A DNA stretch of 36,207 bases from Candidatus Bathyarchaeota archaeon (GTDB taxonomy: Archaea > Thermoproteota > Bathyarchaeia > Bathyarchaeales > Bathyarchaeaceae), in contig SOJZ01000036.1 of assembly GCA_004376295.1 (NCBI GenBank), positions 1 to 36,207 on the forward strand. The letters run 5' to 3'. Made by a program: the position numbers and the translations under genes. The notes beneath the pieces are model-generated. The model was not told where the DNA came from. It was given only the letters and a program-made list of their open reading frames with translations, and made no database searches. Shown in pieces: positions 15,890-25,343 of this stretch (position 1 is the stretch's first letter; each line of letters opens with the position of its first letter).

Positions 15890-17176
15890 TCAATAATTAC
15901 CGATCTTTTTTTCCTTTCTCGGCGGTTCTTCAACAAAGACAAGTAGAAGCACTAAAGCTATTAATCCTATTATTCCACTTACGAAAAATGGGAGTCCAGC
16001 TCCTTTAACTATCAGGCCTCCAAGCCATTCAATCTTAAATTCTTGAAATTGGAACGTCTGGAAGAGCCATGGTCCTATGAGAACTCCTGCAATCATACCC
16101 ATGTCGAAGAATGCAGTGAACCTTCCGAATAATTTTCCCCTTATTTTTGCGGGAGCGAGATCTGCTCTTAATGCTCTTCCCGCAGGCATGGCTACGTTTA
16201 TCCCTAAGGATCTAAACGCCATAACTCCTGTCGCTTGCCAAAGATTCGAGGCAAATGGCAATACTATCGACCCGAGTCTGGATGACAGACTTCCAATGGT
16301 TATCACCGGCTTTCTTCCCCATTTGTCAGCTAGTTTTCCCGCGAAAAAATTGCATGCTATTCCCACGAACCCCGATATAGATAGGATTGCTCCAATCTGG
16401 AAGGTTACGGCTCCGAAGATCTCGGCTAGGAAGAGAACGCCCACTGGAGCGATGAAGCCTACTGCGAAGCCGTTAGTCAGGGTTGTAACATACAGAACTC
16501 TTATGGAACGCAGAACCCATCCAGTAAGCTTAAAGTCGTCTTCTTCCACGGTCTCCGTTCTTTTTAAGTCAGATCTTTCTCCTCTTGTCTCTTTGACCTT
16601 CCACGCCACTAATCCTATGGCGATTACGGATAACAAGGAATCTACAAAATATGGGATTCTGTAACTATCTTCCAAAGTTAATCCTAACGTGGTCTCTGAA
16701 AGGAATTGAATAGTCCCACCGAAGATGGGGCCTATGAACCATCCCACCATGGTTAGAGTTAGGAAGAATCCTAGGGCTTCGCCTTTTCGTCTTTTTGGAA
16801 CTTGATCGATTAAAGAAGCTTCTGCTGCTGGGCGAACTGCTGCTGTAGCCACCCCATTTAGGGCTCTAATGATGAGTAGCGTCTGCCAATTCGGAACTAA
16901 ACCTGTTAATATGCCTAGGAAAACATCTGCTAGTAGTCCAGCTTGAATCAGTTTCTTCCTGCCAGCTCGATCAGAGAGACTCCCAAACGGGGAAGAGAGA
17001 AATGCGCTCGTAACCATGAAGGCAGCTATGAACACTCCTATAAACCAGATTTCAGCCCCTAAGGAGGTTGCGTAATAGGGGAAGTAGGACATAGGTAGGG
17101 CGCCTGCTATGTTCTCGACCATGGAAGTTATTGACAGTACTATAACGCTCGCTGAGTATAATTCTGAACGCCGCAT
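15890..17176 (-). CDS. Major facilitator superfamily transporter
   Basis: This is a twelve-helix MFS permease. The loop 2-3 signature GSLSDRAGRKKLIQAG lies near residues 66-81 and its pseudo-repeat GKLADKWGRKPVITIGS in the second half (about 282-298). The central loop is charged (KETRGERSDLKRTETVEEDD). Short ends and drug/sugar-porter-like motifs do not define substrate. ATG 17176 is chosen; TTG 17179 just before it is in frame. It is divergent from the dehydrogenase-hydantoinase genes, so export or import of an amino acid or cyclic amide is a reasonable but unproven idea. Confidence 0.9.
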   Translation of the reverse strand: MRRSELYSASVIVLSITSMVENIAGALPMSYFPYYATSLGAEIWFIGVFIAAFMVTSAFLSSPFGSLSDRAGRKKLIQAGLLADVFLGILTGLVPNWQTLLIIRALNGVATAAVRPAAEASLIDQVPKRRKGEALGFFLTLTMVGWFIGPIFGGTIQFLSETTLGLTLEDSYRIPYFVDSLLSVIAIGLVAWKVKETRGERSDLKRTETVEEDDFKLTGWVLRSIRVLYVTTLTNGFAVGFIAPVGVLFLAEIFGAVTFQIGAILSISGFVGIACNFFAGKLADKWGRKPVITIGSLSSRLGSIVLPFASNLWQATGVMAFRSLGINVAMPAGRALRADLAPAKIRGKLFGRFTAFFDMGMIAGVLIGPWLFQTFQFQEFKIEWLGGLIVKGAGLPFFVSGIIGLIALVLLLVFVEEPPRKEKKIGNY

Positions 17177-17302
17177 CAACCATCCCGTTTTAATCCTTAA
17201 AGCTTCTAATCATAAATGAAATCTGACATATTTATGCTCGCACACTCAGAATACACCTATATCAGAGTAAAACGCTACGCATAACAAAAGAAGGACTGAA
17301 CT

Positions 17303-18331
17303 ATGGAGAACGTGAAAATAGTTCTATACGGAGTAGGCGCCATGGGAACCCGCATAGCCAAGTTCCTACTTAAGAAGAAAGGAGTAGAAATCGTTGGTGC
17401 CATCGATGTTGACAAAGAGAAGGTTGGAAAAGACCTAGGAGACGTTTTAGACATCGGCAAACGGTTAGGAATCACGGTATCCAATAACCCTGACAATGTG
17501 CTTTCTAAGGCTAATGCTGACGTAGTAATTCACTCAACAACCTCATTCCTCAAACAAACATACCCACAGATAGCAGCAGCCATAAAACACGGAGCAAACG
17601 TGATATCCACATGCGAAGAACTTTCATATCCATACGCCACGGAACCGGAAATAGCTGAAAAACTTGACAAACTAGCAAGAGAACACAGCGTAACCGTTTT
17701 AGGCACGGGCATAAACCCAGGTTTCCTCATGGACACCCTCGTCATCACCCTCACTAGTGTATGCCAAGAAATCGAGCAAATCAAGGCAACTAGAATAATG
17801 AACGCTGCCACGCGGAGGGCTCCATTCCAAAAGAAAATAGGAGCAGGACTCACAATCAACGAGTTCAAAGAAAGAATAGAAAAGAAAACCATTACAGGAC
17901 ACGTTGGACTCACACAATCCATAGCCATGATAGCTAACGCCTTAAAATGGAAACTTGACAAGATCGAGGTAGACCCCGTGGAGCCGGTGATAGCTGAGAC
18001 ACAGGTGGAAAGTGAGGCGGTTAAGGTGGAACCCGGTCAAGTGGCTGGCTTGAGACAATATGCAAGAGGCATAAAGGAAGAAAAAGAATTGATTTCACTC
18101 GATTTTCAAGCGTACATAGGCGCAAAAGAGGAATATGATGCTATTACTATCAAAGGGGTGCCAAACGTCCACGAGAAAATAGCACCATGCATACACGGCG
18201 ACTCAGGAACCGTAGCGATAATCGTAAACTCTATTCCCAAGGTGATGAATGCAGCGCCAGGCTTGGTGACCATGAAGGATTTACCTGTTCCATCAGCCGC
18301 GCTTGAGGACATGAGAAACTATTTTGGTTGA
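17303..18331 (+). CDS. Rossmann-fold dehydrogenase related to 2,4-diaminopentanoate dehydrogenase/DapB
   Basis: NAD(P)-dependent oxidoreductase with an N-terminal nucleotide-binding motif (YGVGAMGTRIAKFL, residues 9-22), an acidic residue after the second strand (AIDVDKEKVG), and a dihydrodipicolinate-reductase-like C-terminal domain (GTGINPGFLMDTLV; GLTQSIAMIANALKW). The 342-residue layout matches the Ord-like (2,4-diaminopentanoate dehydrogenase) group rather than true DapB (~260). ATG 17303 is preceded by GAAGGA. A TATA-like CATATTTATG lies at about 17227-17236. It precedes hyuA by 81 bases on the same strand, so it probably acts in the same amino-acid or lactam catabolic route. Confidence 0.8.
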   Translation: MENVKIVLYGVGAMGTRIAKFLLKKKGVEIVGAIDVDKEKVGKDLGDVLDIGKRLGITVSNNPDNVLSKANADVVIHSTTSFLKQTYPQIAAAIKHGANVISTCEELSYPYATEPEIAEKLDKLAREHSVTVLGTGINPGFLMDTLVITLTSVCQEIEQIKATRIMNAATRRAPFQKKIGAGLTINEFKERIEKKTITGHVGLTQSIAMIANALKWKLDKIEVDPVEPVIAETQVESEAVKVEPGQVAGLRQYARGIKEEKELISLDFQAYIGAKEEYDAITIKGVPNVHEKIAPCIHGDSGTVAIIVNSIPKVMNAAPGLVTMKDLPVPSAALEDMRNYFG

Positions 18332-18412
18332 CGAAAACACGATCTCTTCGATTGAACAAATTTTCCTTCCAAAACTTATCTAAACTTTATCAGCCATTGT
18401 CGCCAAGGCAAT

Positions 18413-20542
18413 ATGGGAGTTACGAAAAGCTTGCCGGAATACAGGGTCAGTGTAGACATTGGAGGCACATTCACAGACCTAATTGCACTAAACGAAAAAA
18501 CTGGCAAGCTAATGAATTTCAAGGTGTCCTCAACTCCGAAGAAGCCTGCAGATGCAGTCATCGAGGTTTTCAAACATTTTCTCAAAAGAGTTGAACCCGA
18601 AAAAATTTCCACAATAACGCATGCCACAACGATAGCAGTAAACGCATTGCTTGGGCAGACGGGTCTTGAACTCCCCAAAGCTGCGTTGATCACAACGAAG
18701 GGATTTAGAGACGTCTTAGAAATAGGTCGGCAGAGGAGGCATGAGTTATACAACCTTTTCGTTCAAAGGCCTCGGATGCTTGTACCCAGAAAGCTTAGGT
18801 ACGAAGTTAATGAAAGAATCGGGTCGGAAGGTGAAGTGTTAGAGCCGTTAAACACCAAGAATGCCCGATCTCTCGCAGTTGAGTTAAAACGTGAGAAAAT
18901 CAAAGCTGTAGCAATCGCGTTGCTTCACTCTTATATGAACCCGAAGCACGAGCAAGAAATCAAGAGTATACTTCAAGAGGGATACCCACAGACTTTTGTA
19001 ACCTGCTCCTCTGAAATTGCACCTGAATACCGCGAATTCGAGAGAACAAGCACGACAGTAGTGAACGCGTGTCTAATGCCAATCGTGTCAGTCTATATGA
19101 ACGATTTATCTGATAGAATTCAAAAATTAGGCGTTTCCAGTCCACTTTGCGTGATGCAGTCCAGTGGCGGTATAGCTTCTAAAAATGTGATTATTGAAAA
19201 ACCGGTAAGCATGGTTGAATCTGGCCCAGCAGCCGGCGTCATAGCATCATCCTTCTACGGAAAAATGCTCAAAATCAAGAACATAATAAGCTTCGACATG
19301 GGAGGAACCACAGCTAAAGCAGGAATCGTACAAGGCGGAATCCCAGAAGTTGTGACAGAGTACGAAGTCGCTGGCAAAGTCCACAGCGGAAGAATCGTGA
19401 AAGGAAGCGGATACCCCGTAAGATTCCCCTTCATAGACCTAGCAGAATGCAGCGCCGGAGGAGGAACAATCGCCTGGGTTGACACAGGCGGAGCCTTAAG
19501 AGTCGGCCCACTAAGCGCAGGAGCTGATCCTGGTCCAGCCTGCTATGGAAAAGGCGGAGAGAAACCCACCGTAACCGATGCTAACCTAATTCTTGGAAGG
19601 CTTAACCCCAACTATCTGCTTGGAGGAAGAATGAAAGTATTCCCAGAGTTGTCTCAAAAATCCATTGATAAAGAAATCTGCGAGAAAGCCAATCTGGAAT
19701 TAGCTGACGCCGCTGCAGGTATAATAAGAATAGTAAACTCGACCATGGCCAAGATTCTAAGAATCGTTTCGGTGGAGCGAGGCCACGACCCGAGACAATT
19801 CACATTAAATTCCTTTGGTGGAGCCGGCCCAATGCACGCTTGCGCCCTCGCTGAAGAATTACACATATCCAGCATTATTGTGCCAACTAATCCCGGTCTG
19901 TTTTCAGCGCTTGGACTCCTCACAGCTGATTTCACCTATAGCCTCGTAAAAGCCATCATGAAAACGATGAAAGATGTTCAACTAAGCGACGTTGAAGCGG
20001 CGTTTAGGAAACTGCAAGCTGAAGGCATGAAAATACTGGAATCGCAGAGAGTCAAACCTGATAACATGACGTTTCTGCGACAGTTGGACATGAGGTACTT
20101 TGGCCAAGGGTACGAGCTTACCATTCCAGTGCTTGCTCCATTAACCAAAGAAGAATTTGACAGAGTCATAGAAAGTTTTCATGGCAAACATAAGGCAGTC
20201 TATGGATATGCAGTAAGAGAAGAAAATGTCGAGCTGGTGAATGCTAGGCTGGTCGCAGTCGGCATCGTGATGAGGCCTAAATTGATGAAGCAAAAATTAT
20301 GCACGCGGGAGCCACCTGCAGAGGCTCTTCTGACTACGCGGAATGTGTTCTTTGAAAAATACAAAGACTATGTCGAATGTCCCGTGTATGTCAGAGAGAA
20401 GCTTAAGCCGGGAAATATAATCTGTGGTCCAGCAGTGATAGAGCAATACGATGCTACCACGGTTGTCTATCCTAGTTGGAAAGCCAGAGTAGACTGGTTT
20501 GGAAACTTTCTATTGAACCTTGCAGGAGGAGAGCACTGTTGA
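18413..20542 (+). CDS. hyuA: Hydantoinase/oxoprolinase family subunit A
   Basis: This is the ATP-binding subunit of the hydantoinase A/5-oxoprolinase/acetone carboxylase family, enzymes that use ATP to activate a cyclic amide or ketone. An actin-like phosphate motif stands at the start ([13 protein letters not shown], residues ~14-26). A second block is [14 protein letters not shown] (about 297-310), followed by [22 protein letters not shown] and [10 protein letters not shown]. Length (709) is typical. It overlaps the next gene by four bases (TTGA), so A and B are translationally coupled. The exact substrate (hydantoin, 5-oxoproline, other) cannot be read. Confidence 0.93.
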   Translation: MGVTKSLPEYRVSVDIGGTFTDLIALNEKTGKLMNFKVSSTPKKPADAVIEVFKHFLKRVEPEKISTITHATTIAVNALLGQTGLELPKAALITTKGFRDVLEIGRQRRHELYNLFVQRPRMLVPRKLRYEVNERIGSEGEVLEPLNTKNARSLAVELKREKIKAVAIALLHSYMNPKHEQEIKSILQEGYPQTFVTCSSEIAPEYREFERTSTTVVNACLMPIVSVYMNDLSDRIQKLGVSSPLCVMQSSGGIASKNVIIEKPVSMVESGPAAGVIASSFYGKMLKIKNIISFDMGGTTAKAGIVQGGIPEVVTEYEVAGKVHSGRIVKGSGYPVRFPFIDLAECSAGGGTIAWVDTGGALRVGPLSAGADPGPACYGKGGEKPTVTDANLILGRLNPNYLLGGRMKVFPELSQKSIDKEICEKANLELADAAAGIIRIVNSTMAKILRIVSVERGHDPRQFTLNSFGGAGPMHACALAEELHISSIIVPTNPGLFSALGLLTADFTYSLVKAIMKTMKDVQLSDVEAAFRKLQAEGMKILESQRVKPDNMTFLRQLDMRYFGQGYELTIPVLAPLTKEEFDRVIESFHGKHKAVYGYAVREENVELVNARLVAVGIVMRPKLMKQKLCTREPPAEALLTTRNVFFEKYKDYVECPVYVREKLKPGNIICGPAVIEQYDATTVVYPSWKARVDWFGNFLLNLAGGEHC

Positions 20543-22269
20543 AAGTTGACCCTGTAACCGTTGAAGTGATTAAAGGTGCTTTGACATATGCAGCTGAGGA
20601 AATGGGAATCGCCCTAAGAAACTCCGCCTATTCCCCCAACATCAAAGAAAGAATGGACTGTTCATGCAGCATCTTCGACCATAAAAAGAGGCTAGCAGCC
20701 CAGGCTGAGCACATCCCCGTTCACCTTGGATCTATGGCTTGGGCAGTTCAAGAAGGACTAGAACATTTCGAGGGAGAGCTTGAAGAAGGCGATATGATAC
20801 TATTTAATGACCCCTACATCAGTGGCACTCACCTACCAGATATCACGTTGATTAGTCCTATCTTCCTTGATGACGAGATAATCGGCTATGCAGCGAACAA
20901 GGCACATCACTCTGATGTCGGTGGCAAGGCTCCCGGAAGCATGGCTGGCGACGCCACTGAACTGTATCAAGAGGGCATAATCATACCCCCTGTTAAGTTC
21001 ATAGCAAAAGGGAAAATCAATGAAGACCTTGCAAGTTTAATCTTGAGTAACGTTCGAACCCCAGATGTTAGGATGGGTGATTTAAGAGCTCAGATGGCGG
21101 CTAACATTCTCGGCGAACGCAAGGTTGTTGAAATCGCGAAAAGATATGGTGTTGGTGTTCTTCATGAAGCCATCGAAGCAGTTATGGATTATTCGGAGAA
21201 AATGATGAGGGCTGAGATAGATAAGATGCTTGAGGGACGGTACGAGGCTGGAGATTTTTTGGAGGATACAGGGGTCAGTGATGAAGCCGTTAAAATAAAA
21301 GTCGCTGTAACCGTCCGAGGAAGTAACTTGAAAATTGACTACACAGGCACAGATACCCAAGTTGACGGCCCAATCAACGCTGTATGGGGAGTCACGCTTT
21401 CCGGCGTCTACTACACTCTAAAATGCGTCACCGACCCCACGATACCTACAAATGACGGCTGCTATAGACCAGTCGAGGTTTATGCACCGAAAGGAACAAT
21501 CTTAAATCCTGTCCCACCAGCTCCGGTGGCCGGGGGAAACGTGGAGACTTCTCAAAGGAATGTGGATGTTTTGTTAAAGGCGTTTGCACAGATCGTTCCG
21601 AAGAGAGTTTGTGCGGCGTGCCAAGGAACCATGAACAACGTGTCTGTGGGAGGAGTTAATCCTAAGACAGGTAAGCCATGGTCGTTTTATGAAACGATTG
21701 CAGGCGGTTTTGGCGGCAGACATGGATTAGATGGTATAGACGCGATACATACGCATATGACGAACACGATGAATACGCCTATTGAAGCGATTGAGGGGAT
21801 TTACCCGATAAGATTTCTCAAGTACGAGTTGAGGAGGGATTGTGGTGGACCCGGCAAGTGGAGAGGTGGTGTAGGCGTGGAACGAAGCTGGATGTTGCTT
21901 GCTCCTTCTGCTACCCTCTCCGTGTTGGCTGAAAGAAACAAGTTTCCTCCATGGGGATTATATGGAGGTAAGCCTGGAGCCAAAGGCGAATATCTAATCA
22001 TGAAACAGGACGGTAGCAAGGCTAAGTTAAAGTCGAAATGCACCGTAAAAATGAGCCAAGGCGATACATTCGTTGTCAGGACACCTGGTGGAGGCGGCTA
22101 CGGTGATCCACTGGAACGAAAACCAGAATTGGTCCTTAGAGATGTCATCAACGACTTAGTTTCACTGGATTCAGCTCGAAACGATTATGGAGTCATTATT
22201 GATTCGGAGACGATGAAAATCGATTGGGAAGCCACCGAAAAACTTAGGGAGAAAATGAAAAACGAATAG
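20539..22269 (+). CDS. hyuB: Hydantoinase B/oxoprolinase family subunit B
   Basis: This partner subunit begins [22 protein letters not shown] and carries the family blocks RMDCSCSIFD, HIPVHLGSM, GDMILFNDPYISGTHLPDITL, NKAHHSDVGGKAPGSM and the C-terminal RTPGGGGYGDPLER. The start is TTG 20539. It is placed by AGGAGGA at 20524-20530 (eight-base spacing), by the family N-terminus, and by the four-base overlap with hyuA; upstream ATG 20476 would lie inside hyuA without an SD. The result is 576 residues, normal for the family. It converges with the DUF6125-like gene. Confidence 0.93.
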   Translation: MKVDPVTVEVIKGALTYAAEEMGIALRNSAYSPNIKERMDCSCSIFDHKKRLAAQAEHIPVHLGSMAWAVQEGLEHFEGELEEGDMILFNDPYISGTHLPDITLISPIFLDDEIIGYAANKAHHSDVGGKAPGSMAGDATELYQEGIIIPPVKFIAKGKINEDLASLILSNVRTPDVRMGDLRAQMAANILGERKVVEIAKRYGVGVLHEAIEAVMDYSEKMMRAEIDKMLEGRYEAGDFLEDTGVSDEAVKIKVAVTVRGSNLKIDYTGTDTQVDGPINAVWGVTLSGVYYTLKCVTDPTIPTNDGCYRPVEVYAPKGTILNPVPPAPVAGGNVETSQRNVDVLLKAFAQIVPKRVCAACQGTMNNVSVGGVNPKTGKPWSFYETIAGGFGGRHGLDGIDAIHTHMTNTMNTPIEAIEGIYPIRFLKYELRRDCGGPGKWRGGVGVERSWMLLAPSATLSVLAERNKFPPWGLYGGKPGAKGEYLIMKQDGSKAKLKSKCTVKMSQGDTFVVRTPGGGGYGDPLERKPELVLRDVINDLVSLDSARNDYGVIIDSETMKIDWEATEKLREKMKNE

Positions 22270-22281
22270 TGTGGTCGCTCT

Positions 22282-22824
22282 TCATGTCTTATCCTTTTTC
22301 AACTTGAACTCCCATTCGCACCAAATGTCTTGAGGGTGTTCACCTGGTGGGCAGATCTTGCAATTCACTTCTACGTTGGGGTTCATTTCTTCAGCGAAGC
22401 TTTTCAGATAGCCGAATCTAACTTTTTTGCAGGGAAACTCTGCAAGTCCCTTGCGGATTCTCGTCAGCTGAGTTCTGCATTTGGTTACTCTGTAAATGCC
22501 TCTAGTCTCTGATACCTCGGTTTCTTTGTCTCTTTGGTCCAGTGACCAGCTTGTGTTCCTTAACGCATGTATCAGGGAAGCAACGTCGTTTCCTTTTATT
22601 CCTAACGTCTTTTTAAGCGCTCTAGCTTCTAGTTTTCCCATCAATCGCCAACAATTCGCATCTATCTCCGTAGCGGCACCGGTGCCGAATTTCTCTTCTA
22701 TTCCAAGGAAATATAGGCCGTCTACTCTCCATAGATTTCTGATGTGCAAGAAGAACAAATCAAGCAGTTTGTCTTTTGGCATACTGTCCAACATTTTGCG
22801 GTCTTGATCTACAATCTGACTCAT
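22282..22824 (-). CDS. DUF6125-like cytosolic protein
   Basis: A 180-residue soluble protein with the pattern LLDLFFLHIRNLWRVDGLYFLGIEEKFG followed by ATEIDANCWRLMGKLEARALKK. I recognise this as the DUF6125-like family found in archaea and anaerobic bacteria. Several cysteines are conserved-looking (CRTQLTRIRKGLAEFPCK, NCKICPPGEHP, WCEWEF), and such proteins resemble the L-2-amino-thiazoline-4-carboxylate hydrolase fold. Function is not established. ATG 22824 has AGGTG upstream. Confidence 0.75.
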   Translation of the reverse strand: MSQIVDQDRKMLDSMPKDKLLDLFFLHIRNLWRVDGLYFLGIEEKFGTGAATEIDANCWRLMGKLEARALKKTLGIKGNDVASLIHALRNTSWSLDQRDKETEVSETRGIYRVTKCRTQLTRIRKGLAEFPCKKVRFGYLKSFAEEMNPNVEVNCKICPPGEHPQDIWCEWEFKLKKDKT

Positions 22825-22880
22825 TTTTAAACACCTAATCGGTAGCCTTAGATAATCACGGACTGACTTTTTGTGGAAGA

Positions 22881-22892
22881 TGATATAAAAGC
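22881..22892 (+). promoter_or_regulatory. TATA-like box upstream of the 23030 gene
   Basis: GATATAAAAGC is a good archaeal TATA match in the spacer between the minus-strand DUF6125-like gene and the plus-strand zinc-ribbon membrane protein. If it drives the latter, the leader would be about 115 bases long. Confidence 0.35.
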
Positions 22893-23029
22893 ATTGTAGT
22901 TCATCGAGTAGGATTCGAATGGTGGGCTCTTACGGAAGAAAAAATATGATAAGCCTGGTGATCTTTTTTGGTAATATATCGATTTTAGAAACATATGTCT
23001 TATAGAAGAACTCTATAGAACAAAATGCA

Positions 23030-23653
23030 GTGAACCCTGAAGGTTTCGATTTGCCGGTTAAGAAAGGAATGGGTGTATGGATATTTGGGTTCTTAACCTT
23101 TCTAGGAGTTTTGCATACTTTAGACGCTGTTCTTTCTTTCACGCTTGGAGGCACAAATCCACTGCTGAAACTTAGTCCATTTTATGGATTGATTTATAAT
23201 ATGTTTGGGGAAATAGGTGCTGCATCGTATTTTTGGGCATCCATGATTTTTACATTCGTTCTTTTCGGTATGAGTTGCGTTATTGCGTTTCACGATCCGA
23301 TTGCAACCTTCATTAATAGAGTAATTTCAGACGCCAAATCAGAAGAGAATCCAGCTGATCTTCATTTGGAATCTGGCATAAACGTTTTTGAAATGATTAA
23401 TGATTCTGTGACATCTAATAGTATACTTCTTAATAAGGTCAAAGAGAGCACGGAGAACGTCAGAGACAGCGTAAACGCCGTAAAAATCGAACTGAAGATG
23501 TTGGGGGCAAAACTCGGAAAAATGGAAACAGACTTAGCAACCCCTAAGAAATGCCCTTCGTGTGGAAAAGACGTATCGCCGGACTTCAAGCAATGTCCTT
23601 ACTGTGGAGAAAAATTGCTATTTTACGTACAAATATCCACCGTACGCCAATAG
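23030..23653 (+). CDS. Two-helix membrane protein with coiled coil and C-terminal zinc ribbon
   Basis: Unknown family. Two membrane segments (about residues 16-39 and 65-87) are followed by a heptad-like amphipathic stretch (about 125-168) and a zinc ribbon CPSCGKDVSPDFKQCPYCG (Cys175, 178, 189, 192). The plan, membrane anchor plus cytosolic coiled coil plus zinc ribbon, recurs in many archaeal proteins of unknown role and suggests a membrane-tethered scaffold. GTG 23030 is the best start for the full first helix. The next ATG, at 23069, would still keep most of it. No clear SD is present. Confidence 0.65.
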   Translation: MNPEGFDLPVKKGMGVWIFGFLTFLGVLHTLDAVLSFTLGGTNPLLKLSPFYGLIYNMFGEIGAASYFWASMIFTFVLFGMSCVIAFHDPIATFINRVISDAKSEENPADLHLESGINVFEMINDSVTSNSILLNKVKESTENVRDSVNAVKIELKMLGAKLGKMETDLATPKKCPSCGKDVSPDFKQCPYCGEKLLFYVQISTVRQ

Positions 23654-23755
23654 AACAACTGTCTTCAGAGGAAACTTATTTTTTTCTTGGCGAGAGAAAA
23701 ATTGATGAATGACTTATTAATAGACTAACGTAGTAATTTGTGCAAGGTGAAGAAA

Positions 23756-24526
23756 ATGCCAATCTCAGGTAGTTACTATTTTTGGGGTGAGAAAGCAAGG
23801 AATGTTCTGTCTAAAGCCGCTGTGTATGAACTTTACGATGAGAACTATCGGCTGATGTTCGTGGGAGAATGTTCAAACCTTAAGGAAAGATTTGCAGAGT
23901 ATTTAGAGACACACTTTTCGAAGGAGCCGTGTAAAGTTGCTACGAAATATTATAAGAGAGAGTTTACTTCTAACACTAAAGAACGAAAGAAGGAGATTTT
24001 AGAGGAGTATAAGAAGAAATATGGTAAGCTTCCGAAATGCAACATTGTTGGGGGGGAATTCGTGATAGGAGCGGAAAGAGAAGTTGGTGTTGAGAAGGCC
24101 TTTTACTTCTACGAAGACTTGGACCAGCCGTTACATCAGGTTGCGGTTAGTTTGAAAGACTTTCTAGAAAAAGTCAAAGAAGTATCAGTGACTTCAATAG
24201 ATTTTCATCAAAACAGAGGAGATTTCGCAAAGTGGATTCGAGACGCTTTTGGAGCTGTTCCATTAGCTGATGCCGTTGAGACCGTTAAGGAGACTGGTGA
24301 AGGTCTCAGGAGACAGCTCATAGAGATAGTAGGCCACCCAGAAGCTGCTGTTCTAGCTAGCTGTCCTCAATGCAGAACTCAGACGAGACCAAAGAAGATT
24401 TGGAGTATGGCTGGTAGGCCGAGCAGGACGGGGGAGCGGCTGAAGCTAACTATAGGCTATTATCGATGCTCCAAATGTGGCAAACCGTTCCGAAAAGTGA
24501 TTGCTAAAGAAAAAGTAAAGCGTTAA
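23756..24526 (+). CDS. GIY-YIG-like / DUF5752-like / zinc-ribbon fusion protein
   Basis: Three parts are visible in 256 residues. (1) Residues ~1-100 resemble a degenerate GIY-YIG nuclease: VYELYDENYRLMFVGECSNLKERF has VYEL and FVG in place of GIY and YIG, plus a conserved-looking Arg45, and the following TSNTKERKKEILEEYKKKYGKLPKCN is typical of the archaeal variant. (2) Residues ~113-192 (FYFYEDLDQPLHQVAVSLKDF … FHQNRGDFAKWIRDAFG … GLRRQLIEIV) match the DUF5752 pattern. (3) CPQC (203-206) and CSKC (238-241) form a zinc ribbon. ATG 23756 follows an AAGGTG SD. A role in nucleic-acid processing is inference. Confidence 0.65.
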   Translation: MPISGSYYFWGEKARNVLSKAAVYELYDENYRLMFVGECSNLKERFAEYLETHFSKEPCKVATKYYKREFTSNTKERKKEILEEYKKKYGKLPKCNIVGGEFVIGAEREVGVEKAFYFYEDLDQPLHQVAVSLKDFLEKVKEVSVTSIDFHQNRGDFAKWIRDAFGAVPLADAVETVKETGEGLRRQLIEIVGHPEAAVLASCPQCRTQTRPKKIWSMAGRPSRTGERLKLTIGYYRCSKCGKPFRKVIAKEKVKR

Positions 24527-24592
24527 CAGAGAAAACATAGTATGCTCGCAATTGGAACTTAAAACCCAGTGAACTGCCTTAAGGGTTGAACA

Positions 24593-24943
24593 TTATTTTG
24601 TCGGCTTAGTCGTGAGTCTGAGATTTTTGAGGAGGCATTCTGTGATTTGCCGGCATGCCAGGCATTCCTTTGGCGTCGGGAAATCTTTGGATATTTGTTT
24701 CAGCTCTGCTAGATATCCAAAGTGAAATAGGCATGCCATTGGGGGTGCTTCTTTTGCGTTTCCGTGGGATTTGATGGAAAGTAAGTTTTGGTTTTCAACG
24801 AATATGTCAACTCTGGACTTGCAGTGAGGACAAGCGTAGTAGGTGCCTCGAGGTATTGTTGTTGCATCGGTTAGCATAATGAGTTTGCCAAACTTTTTTG
24901 CACAGTTGTTGTAGGGGCACACGAGGCTCCTTGGATTATGCAT
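24593..24943 (-). CDS. Zinc-ribbon protein with second cysteine cluster (116 aa)
   Basis: No named family is recognised. An N-terminal zinc ribbon (Cys9, Cys14, then CPHC at 38-41) is followed by a second cysteine set (Cys71, Cys94, Cys97, Cys103; CLFHFGYLAELKQ … ECLACRQITECLL). The spacing of the second set could bind a metal or a cluster. Start is ATG 24943. It overlaps a TGCAT, and a TATA element 25-35 bases upstream implies a very short leader. It is monocistronic and divergent from the 38-residue CxxC protein. Confidence 0.6.
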   Translation of the reverse strand: MHNPRSLVCPYNNCAKKFGKLIMLTDATTIPRGTYYACPHCKSRVDIFVENQNLLSIKSHGNAKEAPPMACLFHFGYLAELKQISKDFPTPKECLACRQITECLLKNLRLTTKPTK

Positions 24944-24966
24944 ATTCTTGCCTTCTAATTAAGTTC

Positions 24967-24982
24967 GTCAATATATATTAAG
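24967..24982 (-). promoter_or_regulatory. TATA box for the 24593-24943 gene
   Basis: On the minus strand the bases read CTTAATATATATTGAC, a strong archaeal TATA motif centred about 30 bases before the ATG at 24943. This spacing predicts a nearly leaderless transcript. Confidence 0.5.
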
Positions 24983-25013
24983 TATTAAGATTTAATAAGT
25001 ATTTCTGTTGATT

Positions 25014-25047
25014 TGTTCAACACTAAAACAGTTTAACTGTTCAACAC
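25014..25047. repeat. Direct repeat TGTTCAACAC flanking an AACAGTTTAACTGTT dyad
   Basis: TGTTCAACAC occurs at 25014-25023 and again at 25038-25047, with a start-to-start distance of 24 bases. Between them AACAGT-TTA-ACTGTT forms a near-perfect dyad (about 25027-25041). The position in a divergent promoter region suggests an operator. No binding protein can be named. Confidence 0.45.
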
Positions 25048-25226
25048 AAATGAAGATGATGTGATGAAGCAAGCTCTCAGCTACGCGAACCCCTGAGGCG
25101 GAGATTCGTTGGAGAAATGGTAATCAATGGTGTGAGCTTTTAGAATTTCGTGTTGGGAATATGTCGTTCTAGGAAATAAATGGTATATTAAGGCTTCAGA
25201 TAAGACTAGAGATGAGGCTCACAATA

Positions 25227-25343
25227 ATGAATTCAGAGGCTAAAGAACTCAACAAATTGTTATGTAAAAACTGTAATGAAAAGAATTATGAAAACTGTCA
25301 ATCGTGTAAGGTCTACCTTTTAATCAACTCTTTAGCTTCCTAG
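25227..25343 (+). CDS. 38-residue double-CxxC mini-protein
   Basis: A short frame starts at ATG 25227 with GATGAGG about nine bases upstream as SD, and reads MNSEAKELNKLLCKNCNEK … ENCQSCKVYLLINSLAS to TAG 25341-25343. Two CxxC pairs (CKNC and CQSC, eleven residues apart) fit a zinc knuckle, with a helical C-terminus. A TATA-like GGTATATTAAG lies at about 25180-25190. Good SD, promoter and cysteine pattern support a real gene, despite its size. A role in binding nucleic acid or a partner protein is speculation. Confidence 0.55.
   Translation: MNSEAKELNKLLCKNCNEKNYENCQSCKVYLLINSLAS

Noticed and set aside
16077-16664. 195-residue plus-strand frame inside the MFS gene
   Set aside because: Antisense shadow of a membrane protein; proline/arginine-rich composition is typical of such shadows.
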